Positions 41,256 to 51,490 are shown, counted from the first letter of the stretch. The stretch: DNA of 64,000 nt from Paenibacillus phoenicis (GCF_034718895.1 NZ_JAYERP010000001.1:4411001-4475000); one strand, 5' to 3'. Made by a program: numbers and translations. Notes: generated by a model not told the origin, from the sequence alone.

Positions 41256-44200
41256 ATGAATCAACGTCTTTATGGAATATGGCTGGGCGATGTATTGTTT
41301 TGCTTCTCCGGCGAAGTATCGGAGTCGAAGGTGGATGCTTGGACCGCCGTGCTCCGGCGCAAGGAGCTGGAGCCGGGAGTCCGGCCGTTTCAGCATGCCG
41401 TGCTTCGGTTGGCAGAGGTCAGGTATCCGGTCTCTTCCGTGCGGAGGTCATACAAGAACGGGGAGCGGCGCAGTCTGATCGGCCGATCCCTGGAAGGATT
41501 GGCTTTGCCTGTGCCGGAGGCTTGGCGTTTGCTGCTGCATTGGGACGAATCCGTCTGGGAGGAGCAGGGAATCAAGCCGGGCGCAGAAATGAGCTATTGG
41601 AGCAAGGCGGCCAAGTTCGCCTTAGAGCTGCTGCTGCGCGGCCGAATTGCGCCATCCATCCGTCCGGTGGCGGCCACCGGACGCCGCCGCGGGTCGCAGG
41701 GTCAAATGCGCGCGGCTTGGGGACCACTCCTGACCGAGCCGGCCGACGAGGCACGGTTCCGGCGTCTAGCCGGGGCGATGCCGCCGATCTGTATCGCCGC
41801 CGTGCAAACTGGGGCAGGGGCATCCTCTGAAGACGAGGGGACGCTGGAGGATCGGCAGATGGCGGTGCTGCATTCTTTTTTGACGGCAATGATTGATCAC
41901 GAAGCGCGCGGGGCGGTTCAGGATTTGGGACGGAAGCTGAATGCCAGCCGGGCGGACTATCACCGGGGTTCGTCGCCGCTGGCGGAGTTGTGGTGGAACG
42001 GCTTGCTAACCGGCGCACAGCCGCCGGATATTCAAGGCAGTGCGACGGAGCTGGATCAGCTGAGTGCAGACATCGCTGCTGCTGGCGGCGGACGTCCCCG
42101 AGCTGAGGAAACCGAGACCGGCGGTCTGGAAACGGGAAGCTTGCGCCTCTGCCTGCGTGTGGAACCGTATCAGGATGGTCATGGCGAGACCGCGGAGGGT
42201 GAAGCAGCGACTGCACTTTGGCGGCTAAGCTTCTGGGCTGAGGGAGCTGAGAATCCCAGCGTGCTGCTGCCAGCCGGGCTCATCTGGAGCTATCCCGGGC
42301 CCGACATGGAAATTCACGGTCTTCTGTACCGGAACGTACAGGAGAACTTCCTGCTGCGGCTGAGCAAAGCAGCTGGGGTATCCCGGGAAGTGGCCGCAGC
42401 GATGGAGCACCCGCGCCCGCAGGATCTGCTCATGGACCCCAAGGACCTGATTGCGTTCTTAAGCAAGTCGGTGCCGGCGCTGCGCAAGCTTGGCGTGAAC
42501 GTGCAAATGCCAAGCCGCTGGACCCGGGAGGGACGGCGTTCCGCCAGCATCCGTATCAGAACCCGAGGGTTCGCGAGCGGGATGCCGGAGGGCGGTGGTG
42601 ACGGGATGCCAAGGCTGGGAGTGGATCAGCTGGTCGCTTTTGAAGCGGAGGCGCTGCTTGGGGGGCGTGAGCTTACCCGGGAAGAGTTGATGGAGCTGGC
42701 GTCGGCGAAGCTGCCGCTCGTTTTTTTTCGCGGCGAATGGATTGAAGTGGATGCGAAGGAGATCCGGCAGGTGCTGAAGTTCATGAAGCGCCATGAAAAC
42801 GGCACCTTGACCTTCCGCGAATTGATGCACCTCGCTTCCGGCGATCAGGAAGTCCAACTGGAGGGCGTGAACATCGCCGGCATCGAAACCACCGGGATGT
42901 TGTCTATCCTGATGACAGGCGGAGCTGTTCGGCAACTCCATCCGCGTCCGGTGCCATCCGGATTAAACGGAACGCTGCGCCCCTATCAGGAACGTGGATA
43001 CCAGTGGCTGGTCACGATGCGCGAGCTGGGTTTCGGTGCATTGCTGGCCGACGATATGGGTTTGGGGAAAACGGTGCAGGTGATCTCCGTGTTGTTGGAT
43101 GGCGTTCAGCAGGCAGGGGCCAAAAGCTTGATCATCTGTCCGACTTCTTTGCTAGGCAACTGGCAACGGGAGTTTTCCCGGTTTGCTCCGGGGCTAAAGC
43201 TATACGTGCACCACGGGAGCGACCGTTACCGCGAGGAGCGGTTCTTGCAGGAGTACCGGGCATGCGATGTGGTTCTGACGACGTATCAGCTGGCCGGCCG
43301 CGATGCGAAGGAGCTGCGTTCGGCGGAATGGACGACGGTGGTGCTGGACGAAGCCCAGTACATCAAAAATTACGGAACCAAGCAAGCGCAAAGCGTGATG
43401 AAGCTCAGCGCGCCTCACCGAATCGCCATGACGGGCACCCCGGTGGAGAATAGGCTCAGCGAATTGTGGTCGATTTTTCAATTCCTGAACCCGGGATACT
43501 TAGGCACGCATGCCTCGTTTCGGACGCGTTACACCGGGTCTGGGGGAGAACAGCAAGCAGCCGAGCTGCAGAAGCTGCGGAAGTTGGTTGCGCCGTTTCT
43601 GCTGCGCCGGCTCAAGAGCGATCCGGACATCCGCAAGGACTTGCCGGAGAAAATCGAGCTGAAATCGTATTGCTCGTTAACCGTTGAACAGGCTCGCTTG
43701 TATCAATCGGTGACGGCGGAGCTGCTGGATCAGATCGGAAGCCAGAGCGGCATCGCCCGCAAAGGATTGGTGTTATCTTCGCTGACCCGGTTAAAGCAAA
43801 TTTGTGATCATCCCGAGCTGGTTGTAGGAAGCCGGCCTGCGAAGACGGCCGCTTTTGGCCGCTCCGGCAAAATGGAACGGCTCGGCGAGCTGCTTGACAT
43901 GATTATGGACAACGGAGAAGGGGCGCTGATCTTCACGCAATACGTACGGATGGGTGAACTGCTGCAGGAGCGATTAACGGAGCGGTATGGTGTACGGCCG
44001 TTTTTTCTGCACGGCGGGGTGCCGAAGGCCGAGCGGGATCAGATGGTCCGGGCTTTTCAGGAGGGCGAAGGCTCGCCGATTTTCGTGTTATCGCTGAAGG
44101 CTGGCGGCGTCGGCCTTAACCTGACCCGGGCGAATCATGTGGTCCACTATGACCGGTGGTGGAATCCGGCGGTGGAAAACCAGGCGACGGACCGGGTATT

Positions 44201-44417
44201 CCGGATCGGGCAGCAAAAGAACGTCGAGGTACATAAGCTGATCTGCCAAGGAACGCTGGAGGAACGAATCGACGAATTAATCGAGCGAAAAAAAACGCTG
44301 TCTGAGCAGGTGGTTGGCTCCGGTGAGCAATGGCTGACGGAAATGAGCGACGAGGAGCTGCGCAACCTGATCGTGCTGCAGGAAAGCGGACTGTTCCCGG
44401 AGGGAGCGTTTGGTTGA
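41256..44417 (+). CDS. SNF2-family DEAD/DEAH box helicase
   Basis: This 1053-residue protein has a bacterial SNF2-associated N-terminal part of about 560 residues, then the two helicase lobes. Motif I is LLADDMGLGKTVQ, motif II is VVLDEAQYIKN (DEAQ), motif III AMTGTPVENRL, and the C-terminal lobe carries LSLKAGGVGLNLTRANHVVHYDRWWNPAVENQATDRVFRIGQ-type motifs V and VI. It should be a DNA-dependent ATPase that remodels protein-DNA complexes, as in HepA-like bacterial SNF2 proteins. The ATG follows ACGGGAGATCACC. The next gene is 62 bp downstream and may be its partner. Confidence 0.93.
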   Translation: MNQRLYGIWLGDVLFCFSGEVSESKVDAWTAVLRRKELEPGVRPFQHAVLRLAEVRYPVSSVRRSYKNGERRSLIGRSLEGLALPVPEAWRLLLHWDESVWEEQGIKPGAEMSYWSKAAKFALELLLRGRIAPSIRPVAATGRRRGSQGQMRAAWGPLLTEPADEARFRRLAGAMPPICIAAVQTGAGASSEDEGTLEDRQMAVLHSFLTAMIDHEARGAVQDLGRKLNASRADYHRGSSPLAELWWNGLLTGAQPPDIQGSATELDQLSADIAAAGGGRPRAEETETGGLETGSLRLCLRVEPYQDGHGETAEGEAATALWRLSFWAEGAENPSVLLPAGLIWSYPGPDMEIHGLLYRNVQENFLLRLSKAAGVSREVAAAMEHPRPQDLLMDPKDLIAFLSKSVPALRKLGVNVQMPSRWTREGRRSASIRIRTRGFASGMPEGGGDGMPRLGVDQLVAFEAEALLGGRELTREELMELASAKLPLVFFRGEWIEVDAKEIRQVLKFMKRHENGTLTFRELMHLASGDQEVQLEGVNIAGIETTGMLSILMTGGAVRQLHPRPVPSGLNGTLRPYQERGYQWLVTMRELGFGALLADDMGLGKTVQVISVLLDGVQQAGAKSLIICPTSLLGNWQREFSRFAPGLKLYVHHGSDRYREERFLQEYRACDVVLTTYQLAGRDAKELRSAEWTTVVLDEAQYIKNYGTKQAQSVMKLSAPHRIAMTGTPVENRLSELWSIFQFLNPGYLGTHASFRTRYTGSGGEQQAAELQKLRKLVAPFLLRRLKSDPDIRKDLPEKIELKSYCSLTVEQARLYQSVTAELLDQIGSQSGIARKGLVLSSLTRLKQICDHPELVVGSRPAKTAAFGRSGKMERLGELLDMIMDNGEGALIFTQYVRMGELLQERLTERYGVRPFFLHGGVPKAERDQMVRAFQEGEGSPIFVLSLKAGGVGLNLTRANHVVHYDRWWNPAVENQATDRVFRIGQQKNVEVHKLICQGTLEERIDELIERKKTLSEQVVGSGEQWLTEMSDEELRNLIVLQESGLFPEGAFG

Positions 44418-44479
44418 GCGAAAAAGATAGGATGCCGAAACAATAAGCTTGCTGAGACTTGCTGAGAGGAGGAACACGC

Positions 44480-45245
44480 ATGACCAGGCCCAAGACGAAC
44501 GCGCAGGAACTTGCCCAGCCGGTTGTCCGCTATGAAGCCGGCGGGCTGCAAGTGGAACTGGAACGGGATCATGTGGTGTTGATCCCGCTGGCCCCAGCCG
44601 CAGAGCAGGAAAAGCAAGCGCTGCTGCGCCAGCTCGCGGAGCGGCCGCGCCTTGTGGTGGCGCTGGCCGAAAGCGGGGCCGGCGGCATTGCGAAGCTGCT
44701 GCCGGCAGATCGTGCGCCAGGCGCGCCTGGCGGCGTGCGCTGCGCGTGCGGCGACCCCGGCTGCGCCCGGCTGGCGCCGGCGCTGGCCGCTGCGCGTGCG
44801 GCCTGGGCGGCCGACGCCGAGCTGCGGCTGCGCCAGCTCGGCTGGACGCGCGAGGCGCTGCTCGCCGCCGTCTGGGCGGCCTGGGCCGCCGAGGCGCCGC
44901 TGGCGGACGCCGAAGCGGCGCTGCGCCGTGCCGCCGGGCCGCGCGAAGGCGCCCGGCGCGAGGCCGCCGGCCCGGGCGGTCCGCCGCTGGCCGAGCGGCT
45001 GGCAGAGGCAGCCGAGCAAGGCCGGCTGCACCAGCCCGGGCCGGAGTTCCACGACGTCGACGTGGAACTCGGCCCTGCGGGCCCGCCGGCGGCAGGCAAA
45101 CAGCCGCCGGCGGGCCGGACCCGCGCCGTGGGCAGCGCTGCTGCCCGGCGTGCGGGGGGCGGCGACGGGGCTGTCGCTCGTCGCCGAGCGGGTCATGCAG
45201 CGGGCGGAGGAACTCGCCGCCCCGCTGCGGCGCAAGCCGGACTGA
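44480..45245 (+). pseudogene. GC-rich hypothetical gene with a probable frameshift
   Basis: The first frame from ATG 44480 (after GAGAGGAGG) reads VRYEAGGLQVELERDHVVLIPLAP, a possible Cys cluster RCACGDPGCARL, and a long Ala/Arg/Leu-rich helical stretch. Near 45108-45118 the plausible frame changes by +1: afterwards PWAALLPGVRGAATGLSLV and ERVMQRAEELAAPLRR read as an ordinary C-terminus ending at 45245, while the original frame becomes Gly/Ala/Arg junk. This is either a real mutation or a sequencing error in very GC-rich DNA. The function is unknown; it could be a helicase partner. Confidence 0.6.
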
Positions 45246-45599
45246 CTGCTGTGCACGGTCAGTCCGGCCAAGCGCCGCCTCGCACGGCGGCGCCCAGAGG
45301 CGCCCAGAGGCGCCTTATCGCGCTACGGCCTGTGGGCCCGCCTCTTGGGCGTCCCCCTCACACATGCCCCAAAATGTTCATTTCCCACCTCTCCACACCC
45401 CATTCATGGGCTGGTTCGGCAAACTTCTTCACCCCGCACTTTCACCGAATGGAAAGGATATTGTACCATCAAAATCAGCAGATCTCGTGCAGCCAAGGCC
45501 AGTGTTCCTTAGGAGCACAAAGGGGCATTTGAGGTCCCGTAATTGGAGCTTGATGGCCGCTGTGAACCTTAAGAAGCCGCTTCCTGAGTCGCAGGACGG
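45246..45599. other. Intergenic region downstream of the GC-rich gene
   Basis: This holds a short tandem CGCCCAGAGG repeat at about 45290-45315 and inverted GCCGCC/GGCGGC stretches that could act as a terminator without a T-run. The remainder shows no gene with a ribosome binding site. Confidence 0.4.
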
Positions 45600-45628
45600 T
45601 TTCATGGGGGTGCAAAATCTGGTATGAT
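45600..45628 (+). promoter_or_regulatory. Promoter of the zinc-ribbon gene
   Basis: TTTCAT (45600-45605) and TATGAT (45623-45628) are separated by 17 bp, with TGG extending the -10. It lies about 30 bp before the start codon. Confidence 0.6.
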
Positions 45629-45658
45629 TATGAATATTTCGCGGGGAGGAATCATGTC

Positions 45659-46462
45659 ATGAAAATTTTACAACGCTTGAAAGACGGTGCGGGCAAGGTT
45701 ACCGATCGCGCGCAAAATGTCGTGGAGATTAGTAAACTAAATACTCAAATTTCAAATATCGAACGTGAGCTTGGTTTATATTTTCATAAAATGGGCGAAG
45801 TGTTCTATGAGGCTTATCGGAAGAAGGATATGGCCGCAGCGGAAAAAGAGATGCTCGAGCTGGCCAAAACCTGCGATTTGCTGACGGAAGAACGCGACGA
45901 AATTCGGATGAAAATCGCCGAGCTCAAAAATGAACGCTTATGCGGCGCCTGCGGCCGGAACGTGGCGGAAGACGCCTTGTTCTGCCAATACTGCGGCCAT
46001 AAGCTGGCCGTGGCGAAGAAGGCCGTTCCGACCGAGCTGCTGAAGCCGGTGCAGAAGCCGGTGAAGTCCCCGGCAGCCAGCGAGGCGGCCGCTAGCGCCG
46101 AGCCGCCTGTGATGAAGCGGGTCGAGGTAGACGAGATGGATACGTTGGAGCTTGCCGCGTCCCTCGTTCGGGAGAAAGCAGAGCAACGGGAGTCGGCGCC
46201 CGTATCTGGAGCGGTGGAGCCGATCGATCCTGAGGAAGAGGAGCGTCTCCAACGCGAGCTGGAGCGGGAACGCAGACGTCAGGAGGAGCTGGATCGCCGC
46301 ATTCGCAGTTGGAAGCAGGACGCCGCCGCTCCGCAGCCGGAGAGTTCGGCGGAACCTGAACTCATCATCGGCGGGGTGGCCACGGTGAAATGCCAAATCT
46401 GCTCGTCGACGCTGGTAAAAGGGACAAAATGGTGCCCGCATTGCGGCTCAGAACAAATCTAG
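45659..46462 (+). CDS. Coiled-coil protein with two zinc ribbons
   Basis: This 267-residue cytoplasmic protein starts with a helical coiled-coil (about 1-95). A zinc ribbon CGACGRNVAEDALFCQYCG at about 97-115 follows, then a Pro/Ala/Glu linker, a charged coiled-coil (about 195-225) and a second ribbon CQICSSTLVKGTKWCPHCG at the C-terminus. Both ribbons have complete CxxC pairs. The ATG follows GGGGAGGAATCATGTC. Such proteins are often scaffolds; I cannot give a function. Confidence 0.8.
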   Translation: MKILQRLKDGAGKVTDRAQNVVEISKLNTQISNIERELGLYFHKMGEVFYEAYRKKDMAAAEKEMLELAKTCDLLTEERDEIRMKIAELKNERLCGACGRNVAEDALFCQYCGHKLAVAKKAVPTELLKPVQKPVKSPAASEAAASAEPPVMKRVEVDEMDTLELAASLVREKAEQRESAPVSGAVEPIDPEEEERLQRELERERRRQEELDRRIRSWKQDAAAPQPESSAEPELIIGGVATVKCQICSSTLVKGTKWCPHCGSEQI

Positions 46463-46572
46463 TATTTTAACGCTGGATCGCCGGCTTAAAGAAAGTTCAT
46501 CAGGTTGTCATAAAATCCACTGCCGCAGCAGCACGCTGATTCGTAGTAATAGCTAAGAGCATGCGGTCTACG

Positions 46573-46636
46573 CCGGCACGGCGGCCCAGGGGCTGGGTGA
46601 GATGAAGCAGCTCCGCAGCTGTCGTGCCGTTTTTCT
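46573..46636 (+). terminator. Probable terminator with long branched stem
   Basis: CGGCACG pairs with CGTGCCG, with an inner GCAGCT/AGCTG hairpin, followed by TTTTTCTTA. It lies in the 260-bp gap after the zinc-ribbon gene. A structured small RNA is an alternative. Confidence 0.55.
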
Positions 46637-46725
46637 TATCGCGGGCGTTCGGCTTTAAGTGGATGCTCCCGCCTGCGGCAGGGGATGCTATACCGCATAG
46701 AACATGATACAGGAGCGTGCAGCAC

Positions 46726-47031
46726 ATGGAATGCATTGTACATTTTGACGTCGTACATAAGGATGAAGTGAAGCACTTGCGCGGACTACTCTTCCTCGAT
46801 CAAGGGAAGACTCCGAGTGAAGCTGACTATCTGCAAATGTTTGACGAGATGGGATATAAGCTGCGTTTGGAGGATCGGAAGAATCTTGTGTTCAAGCCAA
46901 CGGAAGCCGGTGCGGATTACAGCGAGATCCGGGTACGCCGCCTCGACACGGGGGAGAAGACGTACAAGGAAGACGGCGAATTAAAAACGCTGCTCACCCA
47001 TCTTTTGCCGCAAGAGCCGAAGCCGCTTTAA
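46726..47031 (+). CDS. Hypothetical 101-residue protein
   Basis: This small soluble protein (MECIVHFDVVHKDEVKHLRG...) is rich in charged residues and ends PQEPKPL. I do not recognise the family. ATG 46726 has AGGAG 10 bp upstream; a GTG three codons earlier would sit directly on that site. There is no membrane segment or Cys pair. It stands alone before the guanine riboswitch. Confidence 0.65.
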   Translation: MECIVHFDVVHKDEVKHLRGLLFLDQGKTPSEADYLQMFDEMGYKLRLEDRKNLVFKPTEAGADYSEIRVRRLDTGEKTYKEDGELKTLLTHLLPQEPKPL

Positions 47032-47171
47032 ACCAGTCTCTGGCGCGGTTTGACGGCACTGCTTCTCGCAGGGCTTTGCAAAGTTTTCACAGAACCCTAA
47101 AAGATTCCTCTTTCTCTACCCGGGCGGAATGCGTTATACTTCTAGCATTGGTTAAATGCGAATCCATGAAT

Positions 47172-47240
47172 TTTCCGTATAAGTGCAGGAATTGGCCTGC
47201 ACGTCTCTACCTGATCACCGGAATGATCGGACTACGGAAA
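47172..47240 (+). ncRNA. Guanine (purine) riboswitch upstream of xpt-pbuX
   Basis: P1 TTTCCGTA/TACGGAAA closes the element. P2 GTGCAGG/CCTGCAC has loop AATTGG; the junction reads GTCTCTACC and P3 is CTGATC/GATCGG. The 3-prime junction GGACTAC has C at the ligand-pairing position, which indicates guanine or xanthine-type purines rather than adenine. A -10-like TATACT lies at 47135-47140. Confidence 0.95.
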
Positions 47241-47263
47241 GTACCGCCGTGCATGTGCCCGGG

Positions 47264-47313
47264 AACCAAGGGGATCAGCTATAAGCTTTCGCTGCCCTGA
47301 TCGCTGGTTTTGC
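47264..47313 (+). terminator. First terminator of the xpt leader
   Basis: CCAAGGGGATCAG pairs with CTGATC..TGG and is followed by TTTTG. It is the likely riboswitch-controlled expression platform. Confidence 0.75.
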
Positions 47314-47348
47314 TATTCGGGTTTATTAGGTGCTTTCTAAATTTAAAG

Positions 47349-47378
47349 TCCATTTCCGTTGAGAAATGGGCTTTTTTG
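47349..47378 (+). terminator. Second terminator-like hairpin before xpt
   Basis: CCATTTC and GAAATGG form a stem with a six-base loop, followed by GCTTTTTT. It lies only about 45 bp upstream of the xpt start codon. Confidence 0.75.
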
Positions 47379-47405
47379 CGTTTAGTTCATGTGATGAATT
47401 ATTAG

Positions 47406-48014
<609 letters not shown>

Positions 48015-48048
48015 GATGAACTAATCATCGGGGAGGAACCAGAATTCT

Positions 48049-49416
48049 ATGGAACGCGAACGTATTTTTCAGAAACACCGTCATCCGCTAAAAACCTTTT
48101 CGCTAGGCTTGCAGCACGTATTGGCTATGTATGCCGGGGCTGTGATCGTACCGCTGATCGTTGGAGGCGCGCTGAACTTCACTAACCAACAGCTGACTTA
48201 CCTGATCGCTATCGACTTGTTGGCTTGCGGTGTAGCTACGCTGCTTCAAGTCTGGGGGAACCGCCTGTTTGGCATCGGGCTTCCGGTGATGCTGGGCTGC
48301 GCTTTTCAGGCCGTGTCGCCGATGATTGCCATCGGGCTGACAGACGGCGCAGGGGTCTCCGCCATTTACGGTGCGATTATTGCCTCCGGGCTGTTTGTTT
48401 TCCTCTTTGCCGGTTTGTTCGGCAAGCTGATTGCGTTGTTTCCGCCGGTCGTCACTGGCTCCGTGGTCACTATTATCGGTGTCACGCTGATTCCGGTGGC
48501 GATTTCGGATCTTGGCGGCGGCAGTCCGGGTGAGAATCCCGACTTTGGGAGCCCGCTTAATCTTGCGCTTGGATTTGGGGTATTGCTGTTCGTTATTTTG
48601 ATGAACCGCTTTGCCAAGGGCTTTCCGCGTTCCATCTCCGTCTTGCTGGGTCTGATTGCAGGGACGCTGGTGGCTGCGCTCGCCGGGAAAGTAGATTTGA
48701 CGCCGCTGAAGGAAGCCAGCTGGTTTCATGCGGTACAACCGTTTTATTTTGGTGCACCTACGTTCCACGCTTCAGCGATTCTGACGATGATTCTGGTGGC
48801 GATCGTGAGCGTTGCCGAGTCGACCGGCGTATTTATGGCGCTTGGAAAAATCGTGGATAAAGAGATTACGGATAAGGATTTGACGCGGGGGTATCGGGCG
48901 GAAGGGCTGGCGATCATGCTCGGCGGGATATTTAACTCGTTTCCGTATACGACATATTCCCAAAATGTCGGGCTTGTCCAAATGAGCCGGGTGAAAACCC
49001 GCGACGTGATCGTAGTGGCCGGTACGCTGCTGATCTTGATCGGCTTCGTGCCGAAGATCGCCGCATTAACGCAGCTGGTACCTACGTCGGTGCTCGGCGG
49101 AGCGATGATCGCGTTGTTTGGTCTTGTTTTGTCCTCCGGGATTCGGATGTTGGGCGACCAAGTGGATTTGAACCGGCATGAAAACCTGCTGATCATCGCT
49201 TGTTCCGTCGGCATGGGTCTGGGTGTGACCGTGCTGCCTGAACTGTTCGACCGGCTGCCGGCCGCGCTGCGGATTCTGGTGGACAATGGCATCGTCGCCG
49301 GCAGCTTTACGGCGATTGTGATGAATTTGCTGTTTAACGGTTGGAAGGGTCAGCGCAAGGCAGCTGTGCTGAATGGGGCCGCTGAACCAAGCGAATCCGT
49401 CAAAGCTACAGCGTAA
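48049..49416 (+). CDS. pbuX: Xanthine permease, NCS2 family
   Basis: This 455-residue membrane protein is a proton symporter for xanthine. About fourteen membrane segments are visible. QHVLAMYAGAVIVPLIVG near the start and the signature region NSFPYTTYSQNVGLVQMSRVKTR (with its conserved Gln-Asn) belong to NCS2/NAT purine permeases. The ATG follows GGGGAGGAACCAG. It lies 34 bp after xpt, so both are switched off together by guanine. Confidence 0.95.
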   Translation: MERERIFQKHRHPLKTFSLGLQHVLAMYAGAVIVPLIVGGALNFTNQQLTYLIAIDLLACGVATLLQVWGNRLFGIGLPVMLGCAFQAVSPMIAIGLTDGAGVSAIYGAIIASGLFVFLFAGLFGKLIALFPPVVTGSVVTIIGVTLIPVAISDLGGGSPGENPDFGSPLNLALGFGVLLFVILMNRFAKGFPRSISVLLGLIAGTLVAALAGKVDLTPLKEASWFHAVQPFYFGAPTFHASAILTMILVAIVSVAESTGVFMALGKIVDKEITDKDLTRGYRAEGLAIMLGGIFNSFPYTTYSQNVGLVQMSRVKTRDVIVVAGTLLILIGFVPKIAALTQLVPTSVLGGAMIALFGLVLSSGIRMLGDQVDLNRHENLLIIACSVGMGLGVTVLPELFDRLPAALRILVDNGIVAGSFTAIVMNLLFNGWKGQRKAAVLNGAAEPSESVKATA

Positions 49417-49441
49417 AAAGTGCCTCGGTCTAGCCGGAGAA

Positions 49442-49780
49442 TTACATCCGTTGCAGTTGCTTTTCCGCGAGTTCGCCGATCCAAGGCAGCTTCAGCCATT
49501 TGCCCTGGAGCGCAGCCAGCATCATGATAATCCAAAGCGTAACGCCCAGCAGGGTCAGCAGCAGATTGACAACCACGCCGATGATCGGCAGAAAGCCGGA
49601 CAAGGCATGAGCCAGCATGAATCCGCCAAACAGCATGACCGATTGCAGGGCGTGGAACAGCACGAATCGACTGCGCCGCTCTAGGACAAGGAATGCAACT
49701 CCGCCCACAAAAGCAAGCAGGTAGCACAGGAAGCCGGCGACATTTTCGTAGAGGCCGGTGGATGATTTGAAAGGGGACAT
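49442..49780 (-). CDS. DUF4870-type small membrane protein
   Basis: This 112-residue protein has three membrane segments. ENVAGFLCYLLAFVGGVAFLVLE, RFVLFHALQSVMLFG and VNLLLTLLGVTLWIIMMLAA follow the DUF4870/YttA pattern (FHA-Q motif after the first helix). No function is established. It is convergent with pbuX, 25 bp away, and lies downstream of the glycosyltransferase on the same strand. The ATG follows AAGAAGGTGTCGTCCTC. Confidence 0.8.
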   Translation of the reverse strand: MSPFKSSTGLYENVAGFLCYLLAFVGGVAFLVLERRSRFVLFHALQSVMLFGGFMLAHALSGFLPIIGVVVNLLLTLLGVTLWIIMMLAALQGKWLKLPWIGELAEKQLQRM

Positions 49781-49839
49781 GAGGACGACACCTTCTTTCA
49801 GGAGAGGATTGTCTTATCCTAAATGTATGACGAGCCCCC

Positions 49840-51006
49840 TCATGAAAGAACCAGCTCGGCCCGCTTGGGCGCGAACCACTGCTCTAAAATATCGTCTGCA
49901 ATCACCTCCGCGGCTTCAGGCCGGCGGAGGTTATCTATTTTTTGGCGAAGCTCGGTCAGCCGGTGTGGGTCCCGAAAGAGCGCGTCGATTTCCTCGGTCA
50001 GCTCCGCAGGGGTACGGGCGATACAGGCAACGCCTTTTTGTGCGAGGTAACGCGCATTATTGAGCTCTTGCCCGGGAACGGGGCGGTAGACGAACACCGG
50101 CAGCCGGCAAGCCAGCGCCTCGGACAAGGTAATCCCTCCCGGCTTGGTTACAATGCAGTCGCATTTTCGCATCAATGCAGCTACCTGCTCGACATACTCC
50201 AAGAGGTGCACGTCTGGATGGGGAGGGAGTTGCTCGTGCAGTGCACGGTATAGCTCGCGGTTCCTTCCGCAAACGGCGATCACCCGGTAACGCTCCAGCG
50301 CCATAAACCGCTCGATCACCTCGCGTACTCCCTGCATGGAACCGTAGGCTCCTGCCATCAGTAGGACGGTGGTTTTGCCGGTGCGGTTGTCTGGGAAAAG
50401 GTCTTGAAGGGGGCCGATAAGGCGTTCTTCACCTGCGGGATGTTGATGGTTAAACTCTGGTTTTACCGGGATGCCGCTTACCCGTATGCGATCTTCGGCG
50501 ATCCCCCGGCTGATCATTTCCGCTTTCAAGTCGTCGGTTGCGACGTAGTAGCGGTCGACTCCGGAGTGAATCCATCGTCCGTGCAGGTCAAAGTCGGTGA
50601 TGATATTCGCCAGCGGCAGCGATTGGCCGGTCCGCTTCAGCAGTCTAGGCATCGCGAGCTGGGGGAAGGTGTGGATGATCAGATTCGGCTGGGCTTGTCG
50701 CAGCGTTTGTTGTAGCTTGCTGATGCCAAACGAATTGATGACCTCGAGCAGCGGCGCTTCTTGCGGCATTTGTTTGGTGGCGTTGTAGACCCAGCCGTAG
50801 AGGCCGGGGATGGTTTTGAAGCTTTGCATATACACGAACTTCGTCAGCCCGTTGATCAGCGGATGAGCTTCAGCCATCAGATCAAGCAACGTGATGTCGG
50901 TGACGCCTCTGCTTCGCAAGCTGGCTTCCACCGCTTTGGAGGCTTGGTAATGCCCATCCCCGTAGCTGGCATATAAAATAAGGATTTTTGGAGACCGGGA
51001 AGTCAT
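49840..51006 (-). CDS. UgtP/MGDG-synthase-type glycosyltransferase
   Basis: This 388-residue GT28-type enzyme transfers sugar from a UDP donor to diacylglycerol for glycolipid and lipoteichoic-acid anchors. ILILYASYGDGHYQASKAV at the N-terminus, the domain FVYMQSFKTIPGLYGWVYNAT, VSGIPVKPEF and the donor-binding VTKPGGITLSEALA with FVYRPVPGQE are characteristic. The start is ATG 51006, because AGAGGAGTG lies 8 bp before it; an in-frame ATG at 51027 has no such site. Confidence 0.9.
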   Translation of the reverse strand: MTSRSPKILILYASYGDGHYQASKAVEASLRSRGVTDITLLDLMAEAHPLINGLTKFVYMQSFKTIPGLYGWVYNATKQMPQEAPLLEVINSFGISKLQQTLRQAQPNLIIHTFPQLAMPRLLKRTGQSLPLANIITDFDLHGRWIHSGVDRYYVATDDLKAEMISRGIAEDRIRVSGIPVKPEFNHQHPAGEERLIGPLQDLFPDNRTGKTTVLLMAGAYGSMQGVREVIERFMALERYRVIAVCGRNRELYRALHEQLPPHPDVHLLEYVEQVAALMRKCDCIVTKPGGITLSEALACRLPVFVYRPVPGQELNNARYLAQKGVACIARTPAELTEEIDALFRDPHRLTELRQKIDNLRRPEAAEVIADDILEQWFAPKRAELVLS

Positions 51007-51278
51007 GGCTGTATCACTCCTCTTCATGTCCAGGCAATGCCCCTCAACTGCTTGTAGTTTGCCCCTGCACTCCGTTTATAAATAGTATTAGGTGAAGCGG
51101 ATAAAAAATGTACAATTGGAAGAAAGCTGAAACCTTCTTCTGAATATGTTACAATAAGACAATAGGAGGTCTTTCCATTACAACTAAATAGCCGGCACAG
51201 CTTCATGAATCTGAACCCGCACTTTTCGGCATCGCAAAATCGGAGCATTTACCTTAAGCGTTCTGGGAGGGAATCAGT

Positions 51279-51467
51279 ATGGCAACGAAAGGTCATGATG
51301 AAGTGAAAGAAAGTTTACGGGAAATGACCCGAATCTTCAGACCGAAAGATCCGAAGAAGTTCGTGAAAGAATATGTACGCAAGTATCGGATTATGGGCGG
51401 CTATGAAGAGGAATTGACCCACCTGGTTGAGCATGAGCTCGGGAAATTGGACTCGTCTGTTTCCTGA
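51279..51467 (+). CDS. Small conserved-looking protein, 62 residues
   Basis: The strong site GGGAGGGAATCAGT precedes the ATG, and a clear terminator follows, which supports a real gene. The product, beginning MATKGHDEVKESLREMTRIFRP, is charged, helical and soluble, with no recognised motif. A TGTTACAAT extended -10 lies at about 51150. The region between it and the divergent glycosyltransferase gene holds nothing else that I recognise. Confidence 0.75.
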   Translation: MATKGHDEVKESLREMTRIFRPKDPKKFVKEYVRKYRIMGGYEEELTHLVEHELGKLDSSVS

Positions 51468-51490
51468 ACCATTGAGATGGAAGGATATTC

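Noticed and set aside
44700..44800. SWIM zinc finger in the GC-rich gene after the SNF2 helicase
   Set aside because: The Cys pattern RCACGDPGC lacks the CxH second half required for SWIM.
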